Assembly: GCA_017474515.1 (NCBI GenBank)
Contig: JAFVHN010000100.1
Span: forward strand, 1 to 44,541
Reading direction: 5' to 3'
DNA: 44,541 bases
From: Prevotella sp.
Lineage (GTDB): Bacteria > Bacteroidota > Bacteroidia > Bacteroidales > Bacteroidaceae
The translations under genes and the position numbers were made by a program. A model generated the notes under the pieces. That model searched no databases and was not told where the DNA came from. It saw nothing but the letters and a program-made list of their open reading frames with translations. Positions 32,756 through 40,505 of the stretch are shown here, one piece after another (the stretch's first letter is position 1; the number at the start of each line of letters is the position of its first letter).

Positions 32756-34108
32756 ATGAGTTTGAAGCTCGATTTGTTGACGGCCATTTCACCCGTTGAC
32801 GGGCGCTACAGAGGTAAAACCGAAAGTTTGTCAGGTTATTTTTCGGAATTCGCCCTCATCCGCTATCGTGTGCGGGTGGAGGTGGAGTATTTTATTTCCC
32901 TTTGTGAACTTCCCCTGCCCCAGTTGCAGACTTTCGACCGCAGTCTCTTCCCCCGTCTGCGCCGTATTTACCAGGATTTTCAGGAGAGCGACGCCCTTCG
33001 CGTGAAGGAAATCGAGCAGACGACCAACCACGACGTGAAGGCCGTGGAATATTTCCTCAAGGAGCAGTTCGACGCCATCGGCGGCCTGGACCCCTTCAAG
33101 GAATTCATCCATTTCGGCCTCACCTCTCAAGACATCAACAACACCAGCGTTCCCTTGTCGCTGAAGGAATCCCTCCGCGAGGTGTATATCCCGCAGGTGG
33201 AAGAACTCATCGGCCAGCTGCGCACCTATGCCGAGCAGTGGAGCGGCGTGGCCATGCTTGCGCGCACCCACGGCCAGCCGGCATCGCCCACGCGCCTGGG
33301 CAAGGAGGTGATGGTGTTTGTCTATCGCCTGGAAGAACAACTCAAGCAGCTCCGCCAGGTGGAGCTGACGGCGAAGTTCGGCGGCGCCACCGGCAACTTC
33401 AACGCCCACCATGTGGCCTATCCCGGGGTGGACTGGCGCGACTTCGGCAACCGCTTCGTGGAAGAGAAACTGGGGCTGAAGCGCGAGCAGTGGACCACGC
33501 AGATTTCCAACTACGACCAGCTGGGTGCCTGCCTCGATGCCCTTCGCCGCATCAACACCATCGTCATTGACCTTGACCGCGACTTCTGGATGTATATCTC
33601 CATGGAGTACTTCAAGCAGAAAATCAAGGCCGGCGAGGTGGGCAGCAGCGCCATGCCGCACAAGGTGAACCCCATCGACTTTGAAAATTCCGAGGGCAAC
33701 CTGGGCATTGCCAACGCCATCCTGCAGTTCCTGGCCCAGAAGCTGCCGGTAAGCCGCTTGCAGCGCGACCTCACCGACAGCACGGTGCTGAGGAACATCG
33801 GCGTGCCCCTGGGCCACGGACTCATTGCCATGCAGAGCACGCTGAAGGGCCTGCGCAAGCTCATCCTCAACGAGGACAAGCTGCGCGAAGACCTCGACAA
33901 CACCTGGGCCGTGGTGGCCGAGGCCATACAAACCATCCTGCGCCGAGAGGCTTATCCCCATCCCTACGAGGCCCTGAAGGCCCTGACCAGGACCAATGAG
34001 CACATGACGCGTGAGAGCATCAGCACATTCATCGACACGCTCAACGTGGGCGACGACGTGAAACAGGAGCTGAAAGCCATTGCGCCAGGCAACTACACCG
34101 GCATTTAG
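32756..34108 (+). CDS. purB: Adenylosuccinate lyase
   Basis: A 450-residue enzyme of the fumarase/aspartase superfamily that releases fumarate in two steps of AMP synthesis. The signature loop is SSAMPHKVNPIDFENSEGN. The catalytic region THGQPASPTRLGKE and the N-terminal LTAISPVDGRYRGKT mark the E. coli-type PurB, of about 450-460 residues. It is followed at 94 bp by the pseudouridine synthase gene and then asnS. Confidence 0.97.
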   Translation: MSLKLDLLTAISPVDGRYRGKTESLSGYFSEFALIRYRVRVEVEYFISLCELPLPQLQTFDRSLFPRLRRIYQDFQESDALRVKEIEQTTNHDVKAVEYFLKEQFDAIGGLDPFKEFIHFGLTSQDINNTSVPLSLKESLREVYIPQVEELIGQLRTYAEQWSGVAMLARTHGQPASPTRLGKEVMVFVYRLEEQLKQLRQVELTAKFGGATGNFNAHHVAYPGVDWRDFGNRFVEEKLGLKREQWTTQISNYDQLGACLDALRRINTIVIDLDRDFWMYISMEYFKQKIKAGEVGSSAMPHKVNPIDFENSEGNLGIANAILQFLAQKLPVSRLQRDLTDSTVLRNIGVPLGHGLIAMQSTLKGLRKLILNEDKLREDLDNTWAVVAEAIQTILRREAYPHPYEALKALTRTNEHMTRESISTFIDTLNVGDDVKQELKAIAPGNYTGI

Positions 34109-34202
34109 AGATATCATTTATTTACAAGCCTAAGCGATTAGGTGATATTTATTTTTATTTATTCAACTATTACATCAAACAATTATTAAAAAAGAAAACA
34201 CC

Positions 34203-35606
34203 ATGTCAGAAGAAATGGAAAACAAAATGGAAGGCACATCCGCCGAACAGAACCGGACAGAGGGCAGCCGCGAGGGCTACCGCCCGTCAACAGGCTATCA
34301 GGGCTACCGCGCCCCCGGACGCAGCCCGCGCCCACGTATTCATCAGCCGCGACCCTATGCTTCGCAACGCAATAGCGAAGATGAGGGAGGCTTCCGCCCC
34401 GAGGGCTTCGGAGCCAACCTGCAGCAGTCGGATAGCTCGCAAAGGGCTTATCGTCCGCGCCAGCAGTACCAGGGCGGCGGTTATCAGCAGCGCCAGCAGG
34501 GCTACCAGCCGCGCCAGCAACAGGGCGGATTCCGTCCGCGCTATGGAAACACGGACAACGAAGGCGGCTACCAGCCGCGTCAGCAAAACTACGGCCAGCG
34601 TCCGCAACAAGGTTACCGCCCAAGATACAACGGCAGCGCCGATGAAGAGGGCGGTTATCAGCCGCGCCAGCAGGGCTACGGCCAGCCGCGTCAGCAGGGC
34701 TACGGTCGCCAGCAAGGCTACGGCCAGCAGCGCCAACAGGGCTACGGCCGCCAGCAGGGCTATGGCCGCCAGCAGGGCTACGGTCAGCAGCGCCAAGGCT
34801 ACGGCAAACGTTCTGGCGGCTACGACCCCAACGCCAAATACAGCCTGAAAAAGCGTATAGAATATAAAGAGGTGAACATCGACCCCAACGAGCCCATCCG
34901 CCTGAACAAGTTCATGGCCAATGCCGGCATCTGCAGCCGCAGGGAGGCCGACGAATTCATACAGGCCGGAGCCGTGAAGGTGAACGGACAGGTGGTGACC
35001 GAATTGGGCACCAAGGTCCTGAGGACCGACGAGATTTTGTTCCACGACACCCCCGTATCGCTCGAAAAGAAAGTCTATGTGCTCCTGAACAAGCCGAAGG
35101 ACTACGTGACCACCAGCGACGACCCGCAGCAGCGCAAGACCGTGATGGACCTGGTGAAAAACGTATGTCCCGAGAGAATCTACCCGGTGGGCCGCCTCGA
35201 CAGAAACACCACCGGCGTGCTCCTGCTCACCAACGACGGCGACCTGGCCTCGAAACTCACCCATCCCAAGTTCCTGAAGAAGAAAGTATATCATGTGTTC
35301 CTCGACAAACCCGTGGCCGCTCAGGACATGCAGCAGATTGCCGAAGGCGTGGAACTGGAGGACGGCGAGGTGCACGCCGACGCCATTGAATATTGCAACG
35401 AAACCGACAAGAGCCAGGTGGGCATTGAAATCCACAGCGGAAAGAACCGCATCGTGAGGCGCATCTTCGAAGCCCTCGGCTACAGGGTGGTGAAGCTCGA
35501 CCGCGTGCAGTTTGCAGGCCTTACCAAGAAGAACCTGCGCCGCGGCGACTGGCGCTTCCTCACAGAGAAGGAAGTTGACATGCTCAGAATGGGCGCCTTT
35601 GAATAG
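34203..35606 (+). CDS. RluB/RsuA-family rRNA pseudouridine synthase with long disordered N-terminus
   Basis: A 467-residue enzyme that converts a uridine of rRNA to pseudouridine. Residues about 232-280 are an S4 RNA-binding domain (IRLNKFMANAGICSRREADEFI). The catalytic domain follows, with the active-site aspartate in GRLDRNTTGVLLLTNDGD (about 330). The first 215 residues are low complexity, rich in Q, G, Y and R, with repeating RQQGYGQ, QPRQQ and QQGYGR units encoded by near-repeats at about 34450-34810. Such tails are known in Bacteroidetes homologues but this one is long. It may help bind RNA. The specific target site in rRNA is not assigned. Confidence 0.93.
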   Translation: MSEEMENKMEGTSAEQNRTEGSREGYRPSTGYQGYRAPGRSPRPRIHQPRPYASQRNSEDEGGFRPEGFGANLQQSDSSQRAYRPRQQYQGGGYQQRQQGYQPRQQQGGFRPRYGNTDNEGGYQPRQQNYGQRPQQGYRPRYNGSADEEGGYQPRQQGYGQPRQQGYGRQQGYGQQRQQGYGRQQGYGRQQGYGQQRQGYGKRSGGYDPNAKYSLKKRIEYKEVNIDPNEPIRLNKFMANAGICSRREADEFIQAGAVKVNGQVVTELGTKVLRTDEILFHDTPVSLEKKVYVLLNKPKDYVTTSDDPQQRKTVMDLVKNVCPERIYPVGRLDRNTTGVLLLTNDGDLASKLTHPKFLKKKVYHVFLDKPVAAQDMQQIAEGVELEDGEVHADAIEYCNETDKSQVGIEIHSGKNRIVRRIFEALGYRVVKLDRVQFAGLTKKNLRRGDWRFLTEKEVDMLRMGAFE

Positions 35607-35662
35607 TTTACGCCTTTTCTTCTGGCCCAACAAGCATATAACACAATTCCAAAACACATAAA

Positions 35663-37057
35663 ATGAAAAGGACAAAAGTCATTGATGCCTTAAACAGCAC
35701 CGACTATGACAAGAAAATCACCGTGATGGGGTGGGTGAGGACCCACCGCGCCAGCAAGGCCGTGGACTTCATCGCCCTGAACGACGGTTCAACCATCAAG
35801 AACATACAGATTGTTGTGGATGCCGGGACGGTGTCCGAGGATACACTCAAACAAATTACCACCGGAGCCTGCATCGCCGTGGACGGAACGCTCGTGAAGA
35901 GCCCCGCACAGGGACAGGCTTCAGAGATTCACTGCGAGAACATCAAGGTGTTCGGACTCTGCGGCAACGACTTCCCCATGCAGAAAAAAGGCCAGACCTT
36001 TGAATACATGAGGCAGTATGCCCATTTGCGCCTGCGCACCAACACCTTTGGCGCCGTCATGAGAATCAGGCACAACATGGCCATGGCCATCCACACCTAT
36101 TTCCATGAGCACGGCTTCTTCTACTTCCATTCGCCCATCATCACCGGCAGCGATTGCGAAGGAGCAGGGCAGATGTTCCAGGTGACCACGAAGAACCTCT
36201 ACGACCTGAAAAAGGACGAAGAGGGGAAAATCATCTACGACGACGATTTCTTCGGCAAGACCACCAGCCTCACCGTCAGCGGGCAGCTGGAAGGCGAGCT
36301 GGGAGCCACGGCGCTGGGGGCCATCTATACCTTCGGACCGACTTTCCGCGCCGAAAATTCCAACACTCCGCGACATCTCGCCGAGTTCTGGATGATTGAG
36401 CCCGAGGTGGCATTCATTGAACTTAACGACCTGATGGACCTCGAGGAGGACTTCATCAAGTATTGCGTGAAATGGGCCCTCGACCATTGCCAGGACGACC
36501 TGCAGTTCCTCAACAAGATGATCGACAAGACGCTCTTGGAGCGGCTTCGCTCGGTCGTCGATACCGAATTCGTGAGGCTGCCCTACACCGAGGGCATCAA
36601 GCTCCTGGAGGAGGCAGTGGCCAAGGGAAAGAAGTTCGAGTTCCCCGTGTCGTGGGGCATGGACCTGGCCTCTGAGCATGAGCGCTATCTCGTGGAGGAA
36701 CATTTCAAGAAGCCCGTCATCATGATCGACTATCCCAAGGACATCAAGGCCTTCTACATGAAAATCAACGACGACGGCCGCACCGTGCAGGGCACCGACG
36801 TGCTCTTCCCGCAAATAGGAGAAATCATCGGAGGTTCCGTGCGCGAGGAAGACTACGACAAGCTGATGGGCGAAATAGAGCGCCGCAACATCCCCATGAA
36901 GGACATGTGGTGGTATCTCGACACCAGGAAATTCGGCACCTGCCCCCACGGCGGTTTCGGACTGGGCTTCGAGCGACTGATACTCTTCGTCACGGGCATG
37001 CAGAACATCCGCGACGTCATCCCCTTCCCCCGGACTCCCAAAAACGCGGAGTTCTAA
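35663..37057 (+). CDS. asnS: Asparagine-tRNA ligase
   Basis: A 464-residue class IIb aminoacyl-tRNA synthetase. An N-terminal OB-fold anticodon-binding domain (about 15-110: [22 protein letters not shown]) precedes the catalytic core. Motif 2 lies at [25 protein letters not shown] and motif 3 at [27 protein letters not shown], where the N and R choices fit asparagine rather than aspartate. Length and ending FPRTP are typical. Confidence 0.97.
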   Translation: MKRTKVIDALNSTDYDKKITVMGWVRTHRASKAVDFIALNDGSTIKNIQIVVDAGTVSEDTLKQITTGACIAVDGTLVKSPAQGQASEIHCENIKVFGLCGNDFPMQKKGQTFEYMRQYAHLRLRTNTFGAVMRIRHNMAMAIHTYFHEHGFFYFHSPIITGSDCEGAGQMFQVTTKNLYDLKKDEEGKIIYDDDFFGKTTSLTVSGQLEGELGATALGAIYTFGPTFRAENSNTPRHLAEFWMIEPEVAFIELNDLMDLEEDFIKYCVKWALDHCQDDLQFLNKMIDKTLLERLRSVVDTEFVRLPYTEGIKLLEEAVAKGKKFEFPVSWGMDLASEHERYLVEEHFKKPVIMIDYPKDIKAFYMKINDDGRTVQGTDVLFPQIGEIIGGSVREEDYDKLMGEIERRNIPMKDMWWYLDTRKFGTCPHGGFGLGFERLILFVTGMQNIRDVIPFPRTPKNAEF

Positions 37058-37096
37058 GAATTCAACACATTTTTACGTTTTAATTCTTTATAATTT

Positions 37097-39403
37097 ATGG
37101 TAAAAAGACTATTCTTGATGACTGCCCTCCTCTCTGTGGTAGGACTTCAGTTGTTTGCACAGCTCAACGGCAACGGCTACTACCGTGTGCATAACTATGC
37201 CACGGGGCGCTATTTCGCTGTCCACGACAACAAGGGCAGCGTGGAACGCCACGGCACTACGGTGAAGTACGACATGGGTGCCATCGAACTGATGGACAAT
37301 CTCAGCGACGTCATCTCAGACCCGGGGTCTGTTGTCTATATCAAAGACCTGGGCTCCAACTACTACTCGTTGCGCATACAGGGCATGACCTCTGAAGAGC
37401 TGATGAAGGGCTACAAGTTCAGCATCGGCGCTTCACCCGTGGGCGAAAATCTCTATAGGGCTTCCGTCAGGGGCAGTGCCTACAGGGCTGTGCTCGGCGA
37501 CGACGGAGGTGAAGTGCTGGCCATCAATACCGACGACGAGCATTGCGCATGGTACATCACCCCGGTCAACAACACCGGCGAAAACTATTTCGGCGTGGCG
37601 GCTCAGCTCGCCGGCGACGGAAAGTACTATGCCACTCTCTTCACCGACTTTGCTTTCCAGCTCCCCATGGGCATGAAAGCCTATGTGGTGAACCGCTTCG
37701 ATGCTGAAAACCGCATCGTGCTGAAGGAAGTGGCCGGAAAAGTGCCCGCACAGACGCCCGTCGTGCTGGAATGCACCTCGGCAGACCCCGCCGTCAACAA
37801 GCTGCTCCCCATCGACGAGACGGTTCCCTCTGCCGGAACGAACCACCTGAAGGGCGTGTTCTTCAACATCGACAAGGTCATCAACGGTTATCCCCACACC
37901 AACCATGTGGCTTTCAATGCCGCCAACATGCGCGTGCTCAAGGTGACACCGTCGGGCGACATCACCTTCTCAACAACTACCGAGCAGTACATTCCCGCCA
38001 ACACGGCATACGTGGCACTGCCTTCGGGAAAGACCTTCGGCACCGACGTGCAGGTGGTCAAGGAGAACGTGGCTGGCGAAACGGTGTATGTCAGGGTCAA
38101 CGACTGCACCATGGCCTACGGCGACCCGCTGCCCAAGTTCACCTACACCGTGGAGGGCGGAACGCTTAACGGAACACCCACCCTCACATGTAATGCCACC
38201 AGCGAGTCGGCTCCCGGCACTTACACCATCAAGGCCGAAAAGGGAAGCGTAACCAACGCCAGCGTAGTGTTCTACAACGGAACGCTCACCATCACCAAGG
38301 CTCCGCTCACCATTACTGCCAACAGCTACACAAGGAAATACGGCGAGGCTAATCCGAAACTCGAAATCACCTACACCGGATTTAAGAACAACGAGAACAA
38401 CGAGGACCTCAAGCGAGACGCACAGGCCGTTTGCGAGGCAACACCGACAAGTCCCGTGGGCACTTATCCCATCGTCGTCTCGGGGGCTCTTTCCGACAAC
38501 TACGAGATTACACATGTCAACGGACAGCTCAACGTTGAGAAAACCCCGTTGCAGGTGACCGCCGACAACTTCACCATCAAGCAGGGTGAGGAAATTCCGC
38601 AACTCACATTCACTTACAACGGATTTGTGAATGAGGAGAACGAAGACGTGCTCGACAAGAAACCCACCATCAGCTGCGACGCCGTCGTTGGAAGTGCACC
38701 CGGCACCTACGACATCGTGCTCCAGGGCGGCGAAGACAACAACTATGAGTTCGCCTACACCAACGGCGTGCTCACCGTCATCAATGCCGACGCCATCATC
38801 GTGAAGGTGGGAGTCTATAACATCGTTTACGGCGAAGCCATTCCCGAAATCACCTATACCGTGGAGGGCGGAACGCTCGAAGGAGAACCGGTCGTCAAGT
38901 GCGCTGCCACCGACGACTCCAATGTCGGACAATACCCCATCACTCTTGAAATGGGCACCATCGCCAACTACAATGTCACGCTGGTCAACGGCATGCTCAA
39001 CATTGCCAAGGCTCCCCTTACCGCCACCGTGGGCAACTACTCCAGGTATTTCGGAGAAGAGAATCCCGAATTTGTCGTCACCGTTGAGGGATTTGTGAAG
39101 AATCAGACCGAGGACGTGCTCATCAGCCGTCCTGTGGCCACCACCACCGCAACATGGGAGAGCCCCGAGGGCGATTATGTCATCCTCGTGTCGGGAGGTG
39201 AAGCCACCAACTACTTCTTCCGCTACATCAACGGCACGCTGACCGTCCTTCCGGCATCGGCCATCGAAAGCATCATCGCCTCTGGAAAGGCATTCGATGT
39301 CTATACAACCAGCGGCGTGAGGGTGAAGACGCAGGTGCGCTCGCTCGAAGGCCTTGCAAAAGGACTTTACATCATCAACGGAAAGAAAGTGGCTGTCAAC
39401 TAA
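37097..39403 (+). CDS. Secreted MBG-repeat protein with T9SS-tail-like C-terminus
   Basis: A 768-residue exported protein. Signal peptide about 1-21. The N-terminal region (22-330: NGNGYYRVHNYATGRYFAV) resembles ricin-like or RICIN/ig-type Bacteroidales modules. Residues about 335-715 hold five MBG repeats, each starting like YGxxxP and ending like YNGTLTI or NGVLTV. The last 50 residues (FDVYTTSGVRVKTQ, LEGLAKGLYIINGKKVAVN) form a sorting-tail-like strand set. It is likely cell-surface or secreted. It lies 39 nt after asnS with no clear promoter of its own. Confidence 0.85.
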   Translation: MVKRLFLMTALLSVVGLQLFAQLNGNGYYRVHNYATGRYFAVHDNKGSVERHGTTVKYDMGAIELMDNLSDVISDPGSVVYIKDLGSNYYSLRIQGMTSEELMKGYKFSIGASPVGENLYRASVRGSAYRAVLGDDGGEVLAINTDDEHCAWYITPVNNTGENYFGVAAQLAGDGKYYATLFTDFAFQLPMGMKAYVVNRFDAENRIVLKEVAGKVPAQTPVVLECTSADPAVNKLLPIDETVPSAGTNHLKGVFFNIDKVINGYPHTNHVAFNAANMRVLKVTPSGDITFSTTTEQYIPANTAYVALPSGKTFGTDVQVVKENVAGETVYVRVNDCTMAYGDPLPKFTYTVEGGTLNGTPTLTCNATSESAPGTYTIKAEKGSVTNASVVFYNGTLTITKAPLTITANSYTRKYGEANPKLEITYTGFKNNENNEDLKRDAQAVCEATPTSPVGTYPIVVSGALSDNYEITHVNGQLNVEKTPLQVTADNFTIKQGEEIPQLTFTYNGFVNEENEDVLDKKPTISCDAVVGSAPGTYDIVLQGGEDNNYEFAYTNGVLTVINADAIIVKVGVYNIVYGEAIPEITYTVEGGTLEGEPVVKCAATDDSNVGQYPITLEMGTIANYNVTLVNGMLNIAKAPLTATVGNYSRYFGEENPEFVVTVEGFVKNQTEDVLISRPVATTTATWESPEGDYVILVSGGEATNYFFRYINGTLTVLPASAIESIIASGKAFDVYTTSGVRVKTQVRSLEGLAKGLYIINGKKVAVN

Positions 39404-39422
39404 CCGCCATCCCTGTTACCCT

Positions 39423-39458
39423 AAAAATGCCGGGAAGTCCCAACTTTCCGGCATTTTT
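39423..39458 (+). terminator. Terminator of the MBG-repeat gene
   Basis: A 16-bp stem (39423-39438 with 39443-39458, one G-T pair), 4-nt loop, with T5 in the right arm. Confidence 0.92.
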
Positions 39459-39597
39459 CATGTCCCGCCCCTTCCACCTTATTATATTATATATAATTCA
39501 AGTTCCGCATTCGCTCAACTTCTGTAACTCCTGAACTACATCAACTTGAGAAAGTTGAGTATATAAGTTTGTTGATTCGCCGACATGTAACCGCAAA

Positions 39598-39681
39598 GTA
39601 GGAACGCGATGTGTCGCGTCCGCAAGTGAGGACATACGGCTAATCGCGAGCGCTGGCAGACGTGAAATATCACGTCCCTAC
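39598..39681. repeat. REPIN-like pair of inverted palindromes
   Basis: Two 26-bp units face each other: 39598-39623 (GTAGGAACGCGA, TGTG, TCGCGTCCGC) and, inverted, 39656-39681 (read on the minus strand GTAGGGACGTGA, TATT, TCACGTCTGC). Each is itself a palindrome with a 4-nt loop. The units differ by a paired change (C-G to T-A). The pair ends where element copy C begins. Confidence 0.8.
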
Positions 39682-39880
39682 TGTCAAGATTTTTCATGGT
39701 TTTTTGGTTGCCCCAAAAGGTTTGACGGCAAATGAAGGGGAGAGATTTGGCAAATTGAGAGGCGATAATTGGCAAATCTCTCCCCTAAATTTGCCGTCAA
39801 ACTCAGTGCAATTTTCAAACGTCTGATATTCAACACTTTACAATTTTTGATGCAAAATCCCCCGTTTTGTCAAAATCTTT
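39682..39880. repeat. Interspersed palindromic element, copy C
   Basis: Left edge TGTCAAGATTTTT at 39682-39694. The core inverted repeat TTTGACGGCAAAT (39721-39733) pairs with 39789-39801, continued after two mismatches by AGGGGAGAGATTTG (39736-39749) with 39773-39786. The right flank 39803-39880 matches the right flank of copy A, including TTTTGTCAA at 39865-39873. Confidence 0.87.
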
Positions 39881-39951
39881 TACCAATTTGTCCCCATGCC
39901 GCTATCCCCCCGAGGTAAGAAAAAGAAGTATGATAATTAGCGGTGAAGGAG

Positions 39952-40049
39952 CCGTTCTGCCTATTTTGCAATTCGCCAGCAATGAGTATAAGTATTTATA
40001 ATGCAAAAAAGGTTCCCCGTTCTGCCGACTTTGCAATCCGGCAGAACGG
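39952..40049. repeat. 28-bp dispersed motif, two copies, with hairpin
   Basis: CCGTTCTGCCTATTTTGCAA... at 39952-39979 and CCGTTCTGCCGACTTTGCAA... at 40017-40044 are related direct repeats, and a third version lies at 32247-32274. At the second copy CCGTTCTGCCG (40017-40027) pairs perfectly with CGGCAGAACGG (40039-40049). Confidence 0.8.
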
Positions 40050-40191
40050 CCTTCTCCCCCCTGTCCCGTTTGTTGCGATACCATCGCAACCTTCACCTTA
40101 TTATATTACGCATGCGCGCGAAACAACCCCCTCCGCCCCTTTCTTCCAGCCCCCCATTCACCGCTACTCCCAAAAAAAACAGCCGTTTTTC

Positions 40192-40222
40192 TTGGCACTT
40201 CATAAAAAAAGCACTATATTTG
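40192..40222 (+). promoter_or_regulatory. Promoter P1 upstream of a 36-codon ORF
   Basis: TTG at 40192-40194, 20 nt, TATATTTG at 40215-40222. Confidence 0.8.
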
Positions 40223-40261
40223 CACCCGATTTCGGACTACAACCGGAACAATACACACAAC

Positions 40262-40372
40262 ATGAGCGAAACCCCAAGAAAAATGCCCTTTTTAAGGACA
40301 AAAACGGGGATAATAAACAACCAAATCGATAAAAATGTTAAATTTTGTTCCTTTTGTGAAAAAATATCGTGA
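40262..40372 (+). CDS. Possible 36-residue small protein
   Basis: An ATG about 32 nt after the expected start of the P1 transcript opens a frame of 36 codons: basic and polar, with a C-x2-C pair near the end (KFCSFCEKIS). There is no clear Shine-Dalgarno, but most real genes here lack one too. It could be a small protein, a leader peptide for the lipoprotein downstream, or chance within an untranslated RNA. Promoter P2 lies at its end. Confidence 0.4.
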   Translation: MSETPRKMPFLRTKTGIINNQIDKNVKFCSFCEKIS

Positions 40373-40377
40373 ATTGT

Positions 40378-40408
40378 TTGCGCAATATCATAAATAAGCG
40401 TATATTTG
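40378..40408 (+). promoter_or_regulatory. Promoter P2 of the large lipoprotein gene
   Basis: TTG at 40378-40380, 20 nt, TATATTTG at 40401-40408; the leader is about 90 nt and AT-rich. Confidence 0.88.
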
Positions 40409-40425
40409 CACAAAATTATTGTCAT

Positions 40426-40439
40426 CTCTCGAAAGAGAG
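40426..40439 (+). promoter_or_regulatory. GAAA-tetraloop hairpin at the 5' end of the lipoprotein mRNA
   Basis: CTCTC (40426-40430), GAAA, GAGAG (40435-40439) forms a compact hairpin with a GNRA loop about 10 nt into the P2 transcript. It may stabilise the message. Confidence 0.6.
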
Positions 40440-40505
40440 GGGCAAATGTGTGTGAGAGAATTTAAGCATAAAGTATATATTTAGTTTAATTTAATTTTTA
40501 GTCTA

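Noticed and set aside
34287-35675. 462-codon open frame opposite the pseudouridine synthase
   Set aside because: It is a shadow of a GC-rich, repetitive gene; its alanine/leucine repeats mirror the Q/G repeats on the other strand.
39476-40108. Direct repeat CACCTTATTATATTA at 39476-39490 and 40094-40108 as attachment sites or target duplication
   Set aside because: The sequence is AT-simple, the enclosed 600 bp hold no integrase or transposase, and the ends do not coincide with the repeat elements inside.
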